Shown: positions 50,110 through 59,565, counted from the first letter of the stretch. The stretch: 64,000 bases of DNA from Symbiodinium natans (GCA_905221605.1 CAJNDS010002231.1:325001-389000), one strand, 5' to 3'. Translations and numbers: made by a program. The notes: generated by a model not told the origin, from the letters alone.

Positions 50110-52881
50110 CGGGGGGAGAGGGGTACACCGCAAGCCCTAAACCCTAAACCCTAAACCTTAAACCCCAAGCCCCAAACCCTAAACCCCACACCCTAAACAC
50201 CATTTGCTGCAGAACCCCGCATACAACAAAACAAAATTCTTCCTTGCAAGGGTAATGCAGGGATTACTATGTTTTGATGTTTTTAAGGGTTCTTAAGCAA
50301 ATTTTAGAAGAGCAGCCTGGGAATAAGAAAAGGGTGCCCTTTGAGGGGGCTGAAGAAGGGGGTTATGAGGGAACCTAAGCCCGGGTTGGGAGTTCGGCTT
50401 GAGGTGCTCTAGAGCTTGGGGTTTAGGGTTTATGGTTTGGGGCCCCTCATTGTGGGGGTCCCGGCCTTCACTGCCACAAAATCTGCGTCCATGTACCTTT
50501 GGCGCCTAAACCCCAAACCCTTGTTGCTAAACCCTACACCCTAAACGCTTTTTGCAAACCCTAAACCCTAAATCCGAAACACTAAACCCTAAACCCTTCG
50601 TGGAACCTCGACAAAATCCTAACGTGTCAAGCCGTAGACCTGAGACATTAGAGCTGGGTGTCTCTGGAGGCCCTATAGTTCGATTCTGGAGTTTGTATCA
50701 AGTTTAACCCTACACCCTAAACCCTAAACCCTAAAACAGCATTTCCAAGTCATTCCCAAGAGCCCTAAACGGACCCTGAAGCTTGAACTCCTAACAGTCC
50801 TCGATAGGGATTATAGAGTACCCCCCCCCTATCATAAACCCTAGTAAGGACTGTTAGTATAAGGGGAAAATCACACAGCTGAACTATTGATGCTTTTGTC
50901 AACAGTTTTATTTCGGAGAGTATCACTTCAATCCAGCCCAAACAGTAATGATTTTGATTTTAACCTCATTGAATCAACCAAAAACTAATGGATAAAGTCA
51001 TTGAAAAGGCCGATGAGTCAGCCTACCAATGAATATTCCAATTGATTCATTGCACGTTTCCACTTTAATTGGTTTAACCGCTAGCAGCAATAACAACTTT
51101 TTGCTCCTTACAACAACATTTGTTACGAAAACAACATCACAGTCATACTGTTGGACAAGGACCGCTTAAACAACACGAAGCAACAACAAATGCCAACAGG
51201 GTTTCTCTTATAGAAGTTGTCGCACATAGGGAGTGAATTACCTGATAGGCCTTGGTGCGTTATGAAATCGAAGCCGTGCAAAGAAGCTACTTTAGGGTTT
51301 AGGGTTTCGGGCTTAGGGTTTAGCCTAGGGACGACGACCATAACTCAGAGAGCCTCCTCTCCTCCCCCTCCTCCCATGCCCCCAGGAGCGCAGGTGCGTT
51401 CTCCAAACACCTGCAGAACTTGGTAGCCCAAGAACCATGTTCGAACAAGGGGACCCTTTTTGGGGCGAGTTATACGATCCCTAAACACTAAACCCTAAAC
51501 CCTAAACCCTAAACCCTACCCAAGCAAAGGGCAACAGGATAGCACTGGGCGACCAAGAGAAAGACCGTCCGGCCGGCCAGGGCCTCAACTAAGCCCTCAA
51601 CGCTGGAATGGCTCAAAACGGGTTTAGGGTTTAGGGCCACAATGCAGAACCAGGTGCAAGCCCCCATGGTGGTAGAGGAGGGCATACCGGATCAAGTCAG
51701 ACTTTGGTGCCGGCGCTGGCATCCTCCGAAGTCACAGAGAGTGACATGTACGTGCGTCCCAACTTCCAGCCGTAAACCCTAAACCCTAAACCCTAAACCC
51801 TAAACCCTAAACCCTAAACCCTAAACCCTAAACCCTAAACCCTAAACCCTAAACCCTAAACTCTAAACCCTTTCCTGTGTACTGGCCTCTGCGACCCACA
51901 CTGAGGCCCTCCGACATGTTGACAAGGTTCAAGGTTCAAGGTTCGAGGCAGATACAGAGTGACAGAGAGAAGCAGAGAGGGAGAGAGGGAGAGAGAGAGA
52001 GAGAGAACGGCAAAAAAAGAGAGACGGGAAGCTGCCCCTAACATGGGGGGAGGATGGAGGAGGCGGAGGAGGCGGAGGAGGCGGAGGAGGAGGAGGAGCA
52101 GGAGGAGGAGGAGGAGGAGGCCGAAGTCGTGTAGAGGTTTAGGGCTTATAGGGTTTAGGGCTTATGGCCTTGTTGGGGTTTAGGGTCTAGGGTCTAGGGT
52201 TTAGGGTTTAGGGCTTAGGGTTTAGGGTCTAGGGACAGACCTGCTGGCAACCCCAGGGGGGCAGCATGGCCTGAAGTACTCATCTGGCATGTCAGGGATC
52301 CACTTCTTGACGTTCCTAGGCATCGTTCAGGTTTTAGGGTTCAGGGTTTGAGGGGGTTTGGGGGGTTTGGGGTTTAGGGCTTAGGGCTTAGGGCTTAGGG
52401 TTTCGTGTTTCGGGTTCAGGGTTCAGGGTTCTGGGGGAGCGAGGCAAGAAACAGATTTCAGCAAATGCAGGCGGAAGTCCCAAAGCCCACAAGCCATGTA
52501 AACCCCAAACCCCACCTTCCACCCATCCAGCGTCTACACGCCACAGTTTAGGGTTTAGGGTTTAGGGTCTATTCCAGGGTCCTACTGCTGATTCACGTTG
52601 CCAAAGGCACTGGTCATTGATCAGAAGTGGCTCCTGCGCGTCCGCTGCGGGAAGCTTTGGTGTAACCCTCGAACTGTGCCGCTTCTCAAGTCCATGTCCC
52701 AATATGTCCGCTTACATTTGAGGTAAAGAACTAGCCTAGGAATAAATCAGGGTGCCCTTTTGGGCTTCAAGGGGCTTATAGTAACTGACCCTCTCTCTCT
52801 CTCTCCCTCTCTCTGTCTCTCTTTCTTTCTTTCGGAGGGCATAGGGGTCGGAGCCCCCGGGCGTCATCGCCCGCCCCTAGT

Positions 52882-52924
<43 letters not shown>

Positions 52925-54264
52925 TACTCAGGAAAGCTGTCAGACGTGATCCCGGGGCTGGGCAAAGTGCATCACCACCTGACCCAGCTTCTTAGCGCGA
53001 CTGAGCGCCAAGGTCCCCGAGGTATTGTACAGCGACGAAGGAGAATCACGCAAAGCACATTTAGAGCTCAATAGCAGCTGAAGAAACAGCCGTGCGGTAC
53101 ATGAGTTGGACAGAACAAGCTATCAAAAACATGCACTACCAAACGCACGGACTGCGATGCTGCACTGCTCAAGGTCACCCTTATAAGGGAGCCTAAACCC
53201 TGTAAAGAAAGGAAAAACGGCCTACTCAGGGCCCTAGAAAAGGGTACCAGCCTTGGAGAAGTGACCTGGTTTAGGGTTTAGGGTTTAGGGGTTTAGGGGT
53301 TTAGGGTTTAGGGTTTAGGGTTTAGGGTTTAGGGTGTAGGGTTTAGGGTGACCTGGTTTCGTGCTGAGCAGCCCGAGGCTGCTTACTTTGGCGACCGCTA
53401 GCTGCCACGTTTTGTCGCTTGGTTGCTTGGCGCTCTTGTCTGTCGAACGTCTGTGGCAAACCCTAAACCTGAAACCCTAAACCCAAACATTAACCCCTAA
53501 ACCTTAAACCTAACCCTAAACCTTAAACCCTGAACCCGAAAGCCTGGCACAGGCCGTGGGTATGTCGGCGCCACGACTCCACGTTCAGCATCTTGAATGA
53601 TGGAGGTCCTGCACAGGACATGGCCCATCGTGTGCAAAGTGGTTTGTCTGGATTTCTATCTGAAAGGCCTAGGCTTTAGATAATACTTCAACCGGTAACC
53701 TAAGGTTTGCGGCAGTAAGAGGATGTGACGGAATGAACATCTAAAAGCCGAACATATTTGGATGCATGTGTGTACCTGCCATGGTCCCCGCATATGGTCC
53801 CTAGCTGCTTTGAAGCGCTTTCAAGTGTGGGCCTTTGGGTATAGAGGGTATTGGGCTCTCCGACCTGTCTGCCCACGAGGCGTGCGAACTGCACCCTCCA
53901 AGCAGAACCGAAGCAGCTCGTTAGCTGTACTGTAGTGGGAGGGTTTAGGGTTTTGTTCCCTCCTGCACAGCTGGGTGGCTTAGGGTTTAGGGTTTAGTGT
54001 TTAAGGTTTAGGGTTTAGGGTTTGGGGTATTCTACCCATCAATGTCTTCAAAAAAGTGAGAGAGTTGATCAAGCGAGACAGCTACTGGGATGCTTGCGAA
54101 GATGAGTTGCCATTTGCCAGGAAGCAAGGTTTATTTTCCCTAAACCCTAAACCCTAAACCCTAAACCCTAAACCCTAACCCTAAAGCCAAAAGCAGCTTC
54201 CTGCGTGGCAGCAGTCCTTTCTCGGGGTACTCCCATAAGGTGAAGATGCGGCAGACCTCGCGAC
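39255..54264 (-). CDS. Gene B: DXD sugar transferase, 14 chained exons (gene span)
   Basis: Span of a glycosyltransferase gene split into at least 14 short exons, listed separately. The core has the usual order for DXD glycosyltransferases of the Gly_transf_sug/Caps_synth type: a SDLIRYALLYHHGG helix, then YMDADF carrying the Asp-x-Asp that binds metal and nucleotide sugar, then HDFVSY, FSSN, and a C-terminal H-(x)n-W stretch. Exon phases agree from 54264 to the TAA at 39255. The 5' end of the gene is not fixed and may lie in the exon-rich stretch 54.6-62.5 kb. Role inferred from family: transfer of a sugar from a nucleotide sugar, probably in the secretory pathway; acceptor unknown. Paralogous to gene A. 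Confidence 0.8.
40745..40787 (-). CDS. Gene B exon 13 (RLVGHLYTDAWKHG)
   Basis: 43 bases reading RLVGHLYTDAWKHG. Acceptor ccctag|G, donor GGA|GT at phase 0. The H-x-Y-x-x-x-W pattern is like the C-terminal His/Trp motif of DXD transferases. Another frame here is also open, but only this one joins both neighbours in phase. Confidence 0.75.
41596..41708. mobile_element. IE-6 element
   Basis: Ends atgggtatttcccaaaatag and ccctatttcgcaaacccccat with gggtccctttaaggggattc-type core. Other copies: 9126-9193, 24712-24818, 30640-30720, 46512-46648, 48805-48900, 55012-55145, 57634-57716. Confidence 0.65.
42193..42258 (-). CDS. Gene B exon 12 (VYHLFNAITPLHKWKC)
   Basis: 66 bases reading IVYHLFNAITPLHKWKCASF. 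The acceptor is provided directly by a telomere-type tract: in sense orientation the intron ends in TTTAG and the exon starts with G. Donor GGCAA|GC. Paralogous to the gene A exon at about 17.2 kb (YHTFNSIMPWSTFGCA). Confidence 0.85.
44166..44200 (-). CDS. Gene B exon 11 (DEALKYMEVAG)
   Basis: 35 bases reading DEALKYMEVAG. Acceptor gcggag|GAC, donor GGGCT|GC. The split codon becomes Leu with the next exon. Short, but phase-consistent on both sides. Confidence 0.7.
44943..45063. mobile_element. IE-1 inverted-repeat element
   Basis: Ends ctactcgcttaagaacc and ggttctgaagcaaatgg with an 18-base C run inside the left end. Lies in a gene B intron (exons 10-11). Confidence 0.7.
45179..45289. mobile_element. 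IE-2 hairpin element, complete copy
   Basis: Both arms present, each itself containing an inner short palindrome around the poly-T/poly-A. Lies in the gene B intron between exons 10 and 11, 130 bases beyond an IE-1 copy. Confidence 0.72.
45420..45508 (-). CDS. Gene B exon 10 (DVFETFCFADEWSFVPDH)
   Basis: 89 bases beginning GDVFETFCFADEWSFVP and ending HIPSK. Acceptor gaacag|GG, donor AAG|GA at phase 0. A TAG lies 6 bases beyond the donor, so read-through would end the protein; the phase match to the next exon argues for splicing. The equivalent gene A exon near 19.8 kb reads FTPPDMINLLG. Confidence 0.83.
45546..45630. mobile_element. IE-4 element
   Basis: Starts ctagacccaagagtaacc and ends with the related cctccgggtccta; inside is ggtgtcctttttggtttaaa. 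Other copies: 2640-2810, 3795-3902, 6911-7021, 21529-21609, 25787-25870, 32880-32980, 39865-39950, 48240-48360 (split by a TTTAGGG tract), 52728-52790, 53180-53240. Confidence 0.65.
47258..47312 (-). CDS. Gene B exon 9 (SCAVPWAALG)
   Basis: 55 bases reading ACCPENTRRSCAVPWAALG. Acceptor ttgcgag|GCT. The donor CTGG|GTGAGG is the most canonical in the gene. The split Gly codon is completed by the next exon. Gene A has GIGEGVSHPVFDE in the equivalent region (20.82-20.89 kb). Confidence 0.82.
47764..47817 (-). CDS. Gene B exon 8 (EKMRKKCGQ)
   Basis: Reads VYKPDGPAQEKMRKKCGQ if it starts at tgcgag|GTT (47817), or only EKMRKKCGQ if it starts at gcccag|GAG (47790). Both are phase 0. Donor CAG|GT. 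This is the spacer between FSSN and the cysteine-containing PWAALG segment. Confidence 0.75.
48381..48429 (-). CDS. Gene B exon 7 (KGSPVFKFLWERQKDS)
   Basis: Reads KGSPVFKFLWERQKDS after acceptor gccag|G. Joined to exon 6 it gives GGRKGSP, the counterpart of SRKGSIF in gene A. Two donors are possible: GACAGC|GC, which keeps phase with exon 8, or CAAAG|GT eight bases further. I prefer the first for phase. Confidence 0.82.
49509..49563 (-). CDS. Gene B exon 6 (FSSNLIGG)
   Basis: 55 bases reading EPGQVCSAAFSSNLIGG. Acceptor ttcag|GA, donor GGGAG|GA. FSSN is shared with gene A (FSSNFLASRKG). The split codon becomes Arg when joined to exon 7, restoring the RKGS that gene A carries without an intron. 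Confidence 0.87.
49878..49938 (-). CDS. Gene B exon 5 (HDFVSYQEK)
   Basis: 61 bases reading DMDPILALLGTHDFVSYQEK. Acceptor gccag|GAT at phase 0, donor AAAG|GA. Aligns with gene A exon 5 (DLDEVIDLTQSYDLVSYTD); both start at the same phase and intron position. Confidence 0.87.
50466..50496 (-). CDS. Gene B exon 4 (DXD motif)
   Basis: Only 31 bases, reading YMDADFVAVK. It carries the DXD signature (Asp-Ala-Asp) expected to coordinate the divalent metal and nucleotide sugar. Acceptor ccaaag|G, donor AAG|GC, phase 0 out. Gene A has YMDTDFLVVQ at the same place. Confidence 0.88.
50875..51200. other. AT-rich unique segment in gene B intron 3
   Basis: About 325 bases clearly more A/T-rich than the surroundings, with no TTTAGGG unit, no introner and no convincing exon. 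It begins right after an IE-8 copy (50800-50873). Origin unknown; inserted foreign or relic transposon sequence is possible. Confidence 0.6.
51658..51723 (-). CDS. Gene B exon 3 (KSDLIRYALLYHHGG)
   Basis: 66 bases reading MPAPAPKSDLIRYALLYHHGG. This is the conserved helix before the DXD motif in DXD sugar transferases (family pattern SD-hydrophobic-RY-x-LL-x-x-GG). Acceptor cggag|G. The donor after GGCTT is GC, and the split codon becomes Leu when joined to the next exon. In gene A the same stretch is cut by an extra intron after SDIIR. Confidence 0.9.
52063..52120. repeat. GGAGGC/GGA simple repeat
   Basis: Purine-rich array next to a GAGA stretch (51960-52010). Together with the CTCT runs at 52793-52830 and 52885-52922, this makes a 1 kb region rich in purine/pyrimidine strand asymmetry in the intron before gene B exon 2 and upstream of it. 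Confidence 0.85.
52271..52315 (-). CDS. Gene B exon 2 (IPDMPDEYF)
   Basis: A 45-base exon reading NVKKWIPDMPDEYF. Acceptor cctag|G, donor TTCAG|GC. The gene A counterpart (27159-27193) reads NYIPDMPKEYF and starts at the same codon phase, with its donor one base earlier, an apparent one-base boundary slide. Confidence 0.85.
54195..54264 (-). CDS. Gene B exon 1 (5'-most chained exon)
   Basis: Reads CRIFTLWEYPEKGLLPRRK. The acceptor is ttcaag|GT (or cgcgag|GTC, eight bases inside) and the donor AAGCT|GC leaves two bases, which fit the next exon. A paralogous exon with IFTLWEY lies at about 36.91-37.00 kb, so the segment is conserved protein. Upstream exons of the same gene are probable but not chained. 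Confidence 0.65.
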
Positions 54265-54596
54265 CTTGAATCATTCAAGCTTCGCTTCATTGGGTTTAGG
54301 GTTTAGGGTTTAGGGTTTAGGGTTTAGGGTTTAGGGTTTAGGGTTTAGGGTTTAGGGTTTAGGGTTTAGGGCAGCTGAGGGGCATGCCCTACTGGTGCTT
54401 TGATAAGTGGGAGGGTGGGTTGGGGGCGTAAGAGCCAGGTGCAAAACAAGGTCCGGTAGCTTCCCGGTTGAGGGTTTAGGGCTTGGGGATGCTTAGGGCC
54501 TATCCGAAGACCTAAAGCCCATGCCCCCGGGTGTGCTGCGGGTTTCCTAAACCCTAAACCCTAAACCCTAAACCCTAAACCCTAAACCCTAAACCG

Positions 54597-54693
54597 TAGG
54601 CCACGCCGCCCGGGTAGTCCGGCGGCAACGTCGGCAAGCCCCTAGGCCCGGCGCGTTTGCAAGGGAGTCCGTCCTGGCGCTGGTGTTGGTGGG
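54597..54693 (-). CDS. Exon upstream of gene B (LPTLPPDYPGGVAY)
   Basis: Reads HQHQRQDGLPCKRAGPRGLP, then TLPPDYPGGVAY. GC-rich and bounded by telomere-type tracts. Probably belongs to gene B, 330 bases before its exon 1; phase link not proven. Confidence 0.5.
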
Positions 54694-54782
54694 TTTAAGA
54701 TTTAAGGTTTAGGGTTTGGGGGTCTAGGGTTTAGGGTTTAAGGGTTTAAGGAGGACAAACCCCAAGCTGAAAAAACCCTAGG

Positions 54783-54905
54783 GTTTAGGCTTTAGGGGCT
54801 CGATGGGCGGAATCTGCGGATGACTTTTTTCAGGTTTTGGGGGTCGAGGTACTTGGACTGCTTCTTGTTGAGTCTCTCGGGCTGAGTTGAAAGGGACCGG
54901 AACCA
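54783..54905 (-). CDS. Unassigned exon (ERLNKKQSKYLDPQNLKK)
   Basis: Contains WFRSLSTQPERLNKKQSKYL, then DPQNLKKVIRRFRPSSP and TAA. Lies just upstream of gene B exon 1, so it may be a 5' exon of gene B (spliced before the TAA) or the end of a preceding gene. Confidence 0.55.
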
Positions 54906-56204
54906 TTTAGGGTTTAGGGTTTAGGATTTAGGGTTGAGGGTTTAGGGTTTAGGGTTTAGTCGAGAAAGCAAGCACCGAAACCCTGACCCGTAAACCCAAA
55001 AGGGCGTTTCCGATTCCGAACATCTGGGTACCCCTTGTTTTTCTTTTTTTTTGTTTGCGGGGGGGGGGGGGGGGGGGGTCCCTTTAAGGGGATTCTGTTC
55101 TATTTGGGGTAGAAAAAGGGTACCCCTATTTTGGGAAATGCCCATTCGTATCTTGGACACAAAATCTTCGAAGGTTGACTGGTCAAACCATGGACCCTAA
55201 ACCCTGAACCCTGAACCCTAAACCCTAAACCCTAAACAATGCCGCGTGTGCTTTTGTCGAGTCCTTAAAGGCATGGTTCACGGTCTTCCTTGCGGATCTG
55301 TGGTATCGGGTTTAGGGTCTGGGGATTATGCCCCTAAACCCTAAACCTAAACCCTAAACCCTAAACCCTAAACCCTTTTGCCCAAACCCTAAACCCTCGG
55401 GTGCGTATGCTTCACACGAAATGCGTCCAGGAGGATGCCTTGTGCCCTCAAACTTGCGAGCCGAGCCTGCCCATACTTTTTGAAACTGCTACCCAGTCTT
55501 TTAAGGGCTTAAGGGTTTAGGGTGTAGGATGTCGGGTTTAGGGCTTCTCAATAAACGACCTTGAAACACGAGGGAGCCGACCCACCTAAACTCCAGAGCT
55601 TCACGCAAAGAAGGGGAGAATAAGAGAAGAGACAGAGATCAAGAGCCTCCAACTGGGCAAGTAGAAGAAATAGGGCTTTCAGGAGCCTTAGACCCTTAGA
55701 GTTAGAGGCTTTGGGTGTCTTCTAGAGGTTTCAAGGCCGCCGATTATAGTAGGGTTTAGGGTTTAAGGTTGAAGGTTCAGGGCTTGGGGCTCGGGATTCG
55801 GCAAGCCGTAACCAACTGATTAGACCCTTACTTTGAAGTGCCTGCAGGCTTGACTGCTAAGGCTATCTGTGGTATAGCCCAAACCCTAAGACCCTAAACC
55901 CAGATTACCCAAATTAGCTAGAGGCCATAATGCTCCATCTAGGATGCCGCTGAAAACCCTCCTGAAAAAGACTCGTAGAAATGATCCTCTTCAACCCAAT
56001 AAGGGAAACATATCCCCAAGGGCCTACCTAGTATCCCTAAACCCTAAACCTGAAACCCAAAACCCTAAACCCTAAACCGAAAGCCTGCCTTGAAGGTTAT
56101 GCTGAAATCAGGTGGGTAACGCCCCCCCACCCCCCCCCCCCCCCCCCCCCCCCCCAACAAAATTGGGTATTTAAGCTCCCCTGCAGGCAAGGCTGGAGGG
56201 AGCA

Positions 56205-56420
56205 GGGTTTAGGGTTTTAGGATTTAGGATTTCGGGGGGACTCCAAGCAAGCCTTTGGTCTTCCTGGGAACCCGACTTTTTGTTTGGTCTTCTTGGGCGG
56301 GGTTCGAACTTGCTTGCAGAACTCCCATCGCAAGCGCTCACATCAGCTTCGATGCCAGGGCTCATGAAGGGATTTTCCTTGTAGAACTTCGCGGTCGCAG
56401 CACTGTCCTCGGTGTCTAGG
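56205..56420 (-). CDS. Unassigned exon, 56.3 kb (AKFYKENPFMSPGIEADV)
   Basis: Longest unassigned exon. Contains DTEDSAATAKFYKENPFMSP, then GIEADVSACDGSSASKFE and a basic PRPRRPNKKSG stretch. Open for about 60 codons. Product not recognised; the basic Pro/Arg/Lys stretch suggests a flexible region. Confidence 0.55.
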
Positions 56421-56945
56421 GGCTTAAGGGTTTGCGGCTTAGGGTTTTTCAGCCGTCTGAAACTGTGATGGGGAACGTGTAAGGGTACGATTCACATCCC
56501 TAACCCCTAAACCCTAAAGTTCCTGTAAATGAACCCTGAAGCTCTGAAGGCATCAGCCCCCAATGCAAGGTCATACTGTGCTGAGCCCACACCCTAAGCC
56601 CCACGCCCATTCAGCTTACTCTGGAGGTTCAAGGTACTTATACCCCCACCTACAAGTGCACTTATAAGCCCCTAAGACCACTAAGTGGTTTTAAGGTAGA
56701 TTTACAATTGGGGTTGTGAGTACCCTAAACCCTAGCCCTAAACTCAAAAACCTAACTGGGGTTAGAAGTTCTAAGTACCCACACCCTGAACTGTAAACTG
56801 AAAACCCTACAGGATCTCTCATGTAACTTGATGGATATTCTGTACTTGAGGGATTTTGGGGTCTTGCGGCTAGGTGGGGGCTTGCTTTGGTGAGGTCACC
56901 CCCTTTAACCATCATGGGCATGTTTAGAATGGCTTTTATCAGGGC

Positions 56946-57088
56946 TTCCCCTACTACCCCCCTCTATACTACTCCCCCCTAGGTTCCCCCATAATTAAGG
57001 CTATTTAGGGCTAATCAAGCCTAATTAAGGCTATAAAAGGGGGGAACCTAGGGGGGGGAGTATAGAGGGGGGTAGTAGGGAAGCCCAT
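56946..57088. mobile_element. IE-10 long palindrome
   Basis: Left arm gcttcccctactacccccct and right arm ggggggtagtagggaagcc are complementary over roughly 55 bases each, with a taattaaggctat core. Other copies: 8196-8312, 17489-17643. It would extrude as a long hairpin. Confidence 0.72.
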
Positions 57089-57115
57089 GGTTAGAGGGTG
57101 TATCGAGTCGACTCC

Positions 57116-57411
57116 TTGGTAGCCCAGCTAACCATTATAATATGGGTGCCCCTTTTGGGGCTGGATCCTCTTATACGACTATTTGCCGAAGAACTCCCCC
57201 AAAGCATATAAAAGATAATAACCCCTATTTTGCCCTTACAAGGAAGACTGTTTTTTTGCTTTTGCTTTTTTTGGGGTTCTTAAGCAATACGTAGTAGAAG
57301 GGTTGGTTCCTCTTGTGAAGGAACCCAGAACCCAGAACCCAGAACCCTAAACCTTAAACCCTAAACCCTAAACCCTGAAATGACAAGGGTACCGCTGGGC
57401 TACGAAGACTC
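57116..57411. mobile_element. IE-3 element carrying a nested IE-1 element
   Basis: Outer IE-3 ends ttggtagcccag and ctgggctacgaag enclose a complete IE-1 element (about 57178-57295) and a short CCCTAAA tract. Nested insertion shows IE-1 moved after IE-3 at this place. Confidence 0.7.
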
Positions 57412-58097
57412 CTCCCCCCAAAGACGGTGCAAGCCTGAGGTCGGTTCAAACCTTCCGGGTTTTTTGAAGGGTTTAGGGTTTAGGGTTCAGGGTTTAGGGT
57501 TTAGGGTTTCGGGAGTGCCCTATTTCGTAGAGCGTCGGACGGGACGGGATCCTTTCCGGCCTGGGTTGTGAAGCTCGACAGGTACCTCGGCATTACGTTC
57601 GTGGGGCAGGGCCTTCGATGGTAAGTCCAGGGGTTTCCGATGGGGGGGTCCCTTTAAGGGGATTCCGTTCTGTTTGGGGTAGAAAAGGGGAACCCCTATT
57701 GCCGAGAAATATCCATTTAACCCTCCCTACCTCATAATACTAAATGCTCCGAATAAAGTATGCACAGGTACACTATGGGGACTCTTTACTTGTCAGGGGA
57801 CCCTAGCCCTAAACCCTAAACCCGAGACCCGACCGAGCTCAGCACCTGCATCTGCTCTATCAGCCTGCGAAAACGAAGCAACTGAGGTGACCCAGTACCA
57901 CGACGGGCTATGAGGTCTTTGAATCCCCATAGTCAAGCCTGTACGGGGCCATTTAAGGGGGTCATTGATCCCATAATCAACCATAGAGGTTTAGGGTTTC
58001 GGCCCTAAACCCTAAACCCTAAACCCTAAACCCTAAACCCTAAAGACACTAAGCACTAAACCCAAAAAAACGCTTTATATGCGGGCCGAGATTGCAA

Positions 58098-58152
58098 TTT
58101 TCCCACAACCGAGCTCTCATTGAAGAGCTGCGTGCAATCCAGCTCCTCCGGC
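58098..58152 (-). CDS. Unassigned exon (AVAPEELDCTQLFNESSV)
   Basis: Reads AVAPEELDCTQLFNESSVVG. It directly follows the IE-2 element that separates it from the 58.3 kb exon, so that element is probably the whole intron. Confidence 0.5.
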
Positions 58153-58269
58153 GCTACAGCACACCTTGAAAAAACCAAAGCCTACTTTTTTGTAGGATGC
58201 CCAAGAAGCCCAGAAGGGGATTTTATAGTAAGAACCTACAAACAAGTAGGTTTTCCGTTCTTAAGGCAA

Positions 58270-58352
58270 GTAGCACCTACAATAAGCTGTGCATGTACCA
58301 CCTTCTTGTCGTTCATCTTGCTGCTTTTTCCGCGCGACCAGTTTGGGTTGTT
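58270..58352 (-). CDS. Unassigned exon (NPNWSRGKSSKMNDKKVV)
   Basis: Reads NPNWSRGKSSKMNDKKVV, then HAQLIVG. Its 3' side abuts an IE-2 hairpin element (58156-58267). Basic, open, protein-like; product not recognised. Confidence 0.5.
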
Positions 58353-59497
58353 AAGAACACCTTGATATCAGAACCCTGCTTCATGTGCCCTGATCTCGAC
58401 CCTGGGGAATTGGGCCGTTTTGGGGAAGACCCCAACTTCAGAGCCCTAATTAGAACCCGGCCTCTCTTCCATCAGGAAAGTCCAATCAGTCATGGGGCGA
58501 CCTCTGAATTCCTAGACCGCACAACTGCATTGTACATCTACTATAAGCCCGAAGCCCTAAGCCCTAGGCCCTAAACCCTAAACCCTGAACCCAAAACCCT
58601 AAACCATTCTGTTTCATCGTATCGTAAAACCTTCTTTTCCAGCCTTGCGAAGCACACTGTCGGCCACCCAGGGGTGCGGAGCTTGGGGTTTAGGGTTCAG
58701 GGTTTTGGGTTTAGGGCTGAGGGTTTTGGGTTTTGGAGTTTGGGGTTTACGGAAACCCAAAAGTTGCATTCGCTGTTGCGGGCCCCATGGTTGAGGGTTG
58801 AACGGCTAAAGTTTAGGGCTTTGGCCTTCGGATTGGAAGCTTAAAATTGCCCCAGTGCTTTGTTTCCGTGATTTTTGCCTTGTGCTTCAATAGCCAAGGA
58901 TGGTGATGTACGGGGTTTAGGGTTTAGGGTTTAGGGTTTAGGGTTTAGGGTTTAGGGTTTAGGGTGTTGGCCATGGCGCAGCTTGAAAGGAGAGCTGGTG
59001 GTAGCGGCCTCTTTGCTCATGTTAAGGGGTGGAAGGAGGAGCCCTCGAAGGGACTGTTAGGGTTTAGGGTTTAGGGTTTAGAGTTTAGGGTTTAGGGTTT
59101 AGGGTTTAGGGTTTGGGGTTTAGAATTCCCTTACATAACCCCTAGAAAACCGTCATCTTTACCTGATTTAGTTCCTACGTACCTAGGTAACCCCTAACTA
59201 ACCGCCAAAGAACCCCTAGGGTCCCTAGGGTCCCTCCTTTAGCCCCTTGACCATGAGACTCGTGTCGAAGGAGCCACGAGCAAGTCAGGCGTACTGATGA
59301 ATGGAATTCAGGCTGCTGAGGAGGTTCTCATCACTTCTTCAATCGCCTACAGATCCCTTGTAAATCCGTAGCAAGAAGCTTTAAAACCCTAAGCCCAAAA
59401 CACCTCGAACCCCGTAAACCCCCACCCTACACACCCCTAAGCCCTACACCGTAATAAAAACCTATACGCCCATGCACCCGGAACCACATAAACCCCT

Positions 59498-59565
59498 GAC
59501 GCGTCCTGCAACTGCGACCCATGCCCTTGGAAGTGGTAGAGCATTCGATCCATGGGCCTGGCTTG
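59498..59565 (-). CDS. Unassigned exon (PMDRMLYHFQGHGSQLQD)
   Basis: Short open segment reading PMDRMLYHFQGHGSQLQD after an AG|G-type acceptor. Limits approximate; product not recognised. Confidence 0.45.

Noticed and set aside
51959-52183. Arg/Glu-rich frame with poly-Arg
   Set aside because: Translation of GAGA and GGAGGC simple repeats.
58197-58574. 125-codon plus-strand frame
   Set aside because: Crosses an IE-2 element; the minus strand has better exon candidates (58270-58352) in the same place.
59275-59380. Plus-strand protein-like segment (GVLMNGIQAAEEVLITSS)
   Set aside because: Open by about 30 codons only, no paralogue or splice context; strand opposite to the rest. Chance cannot be excluded.
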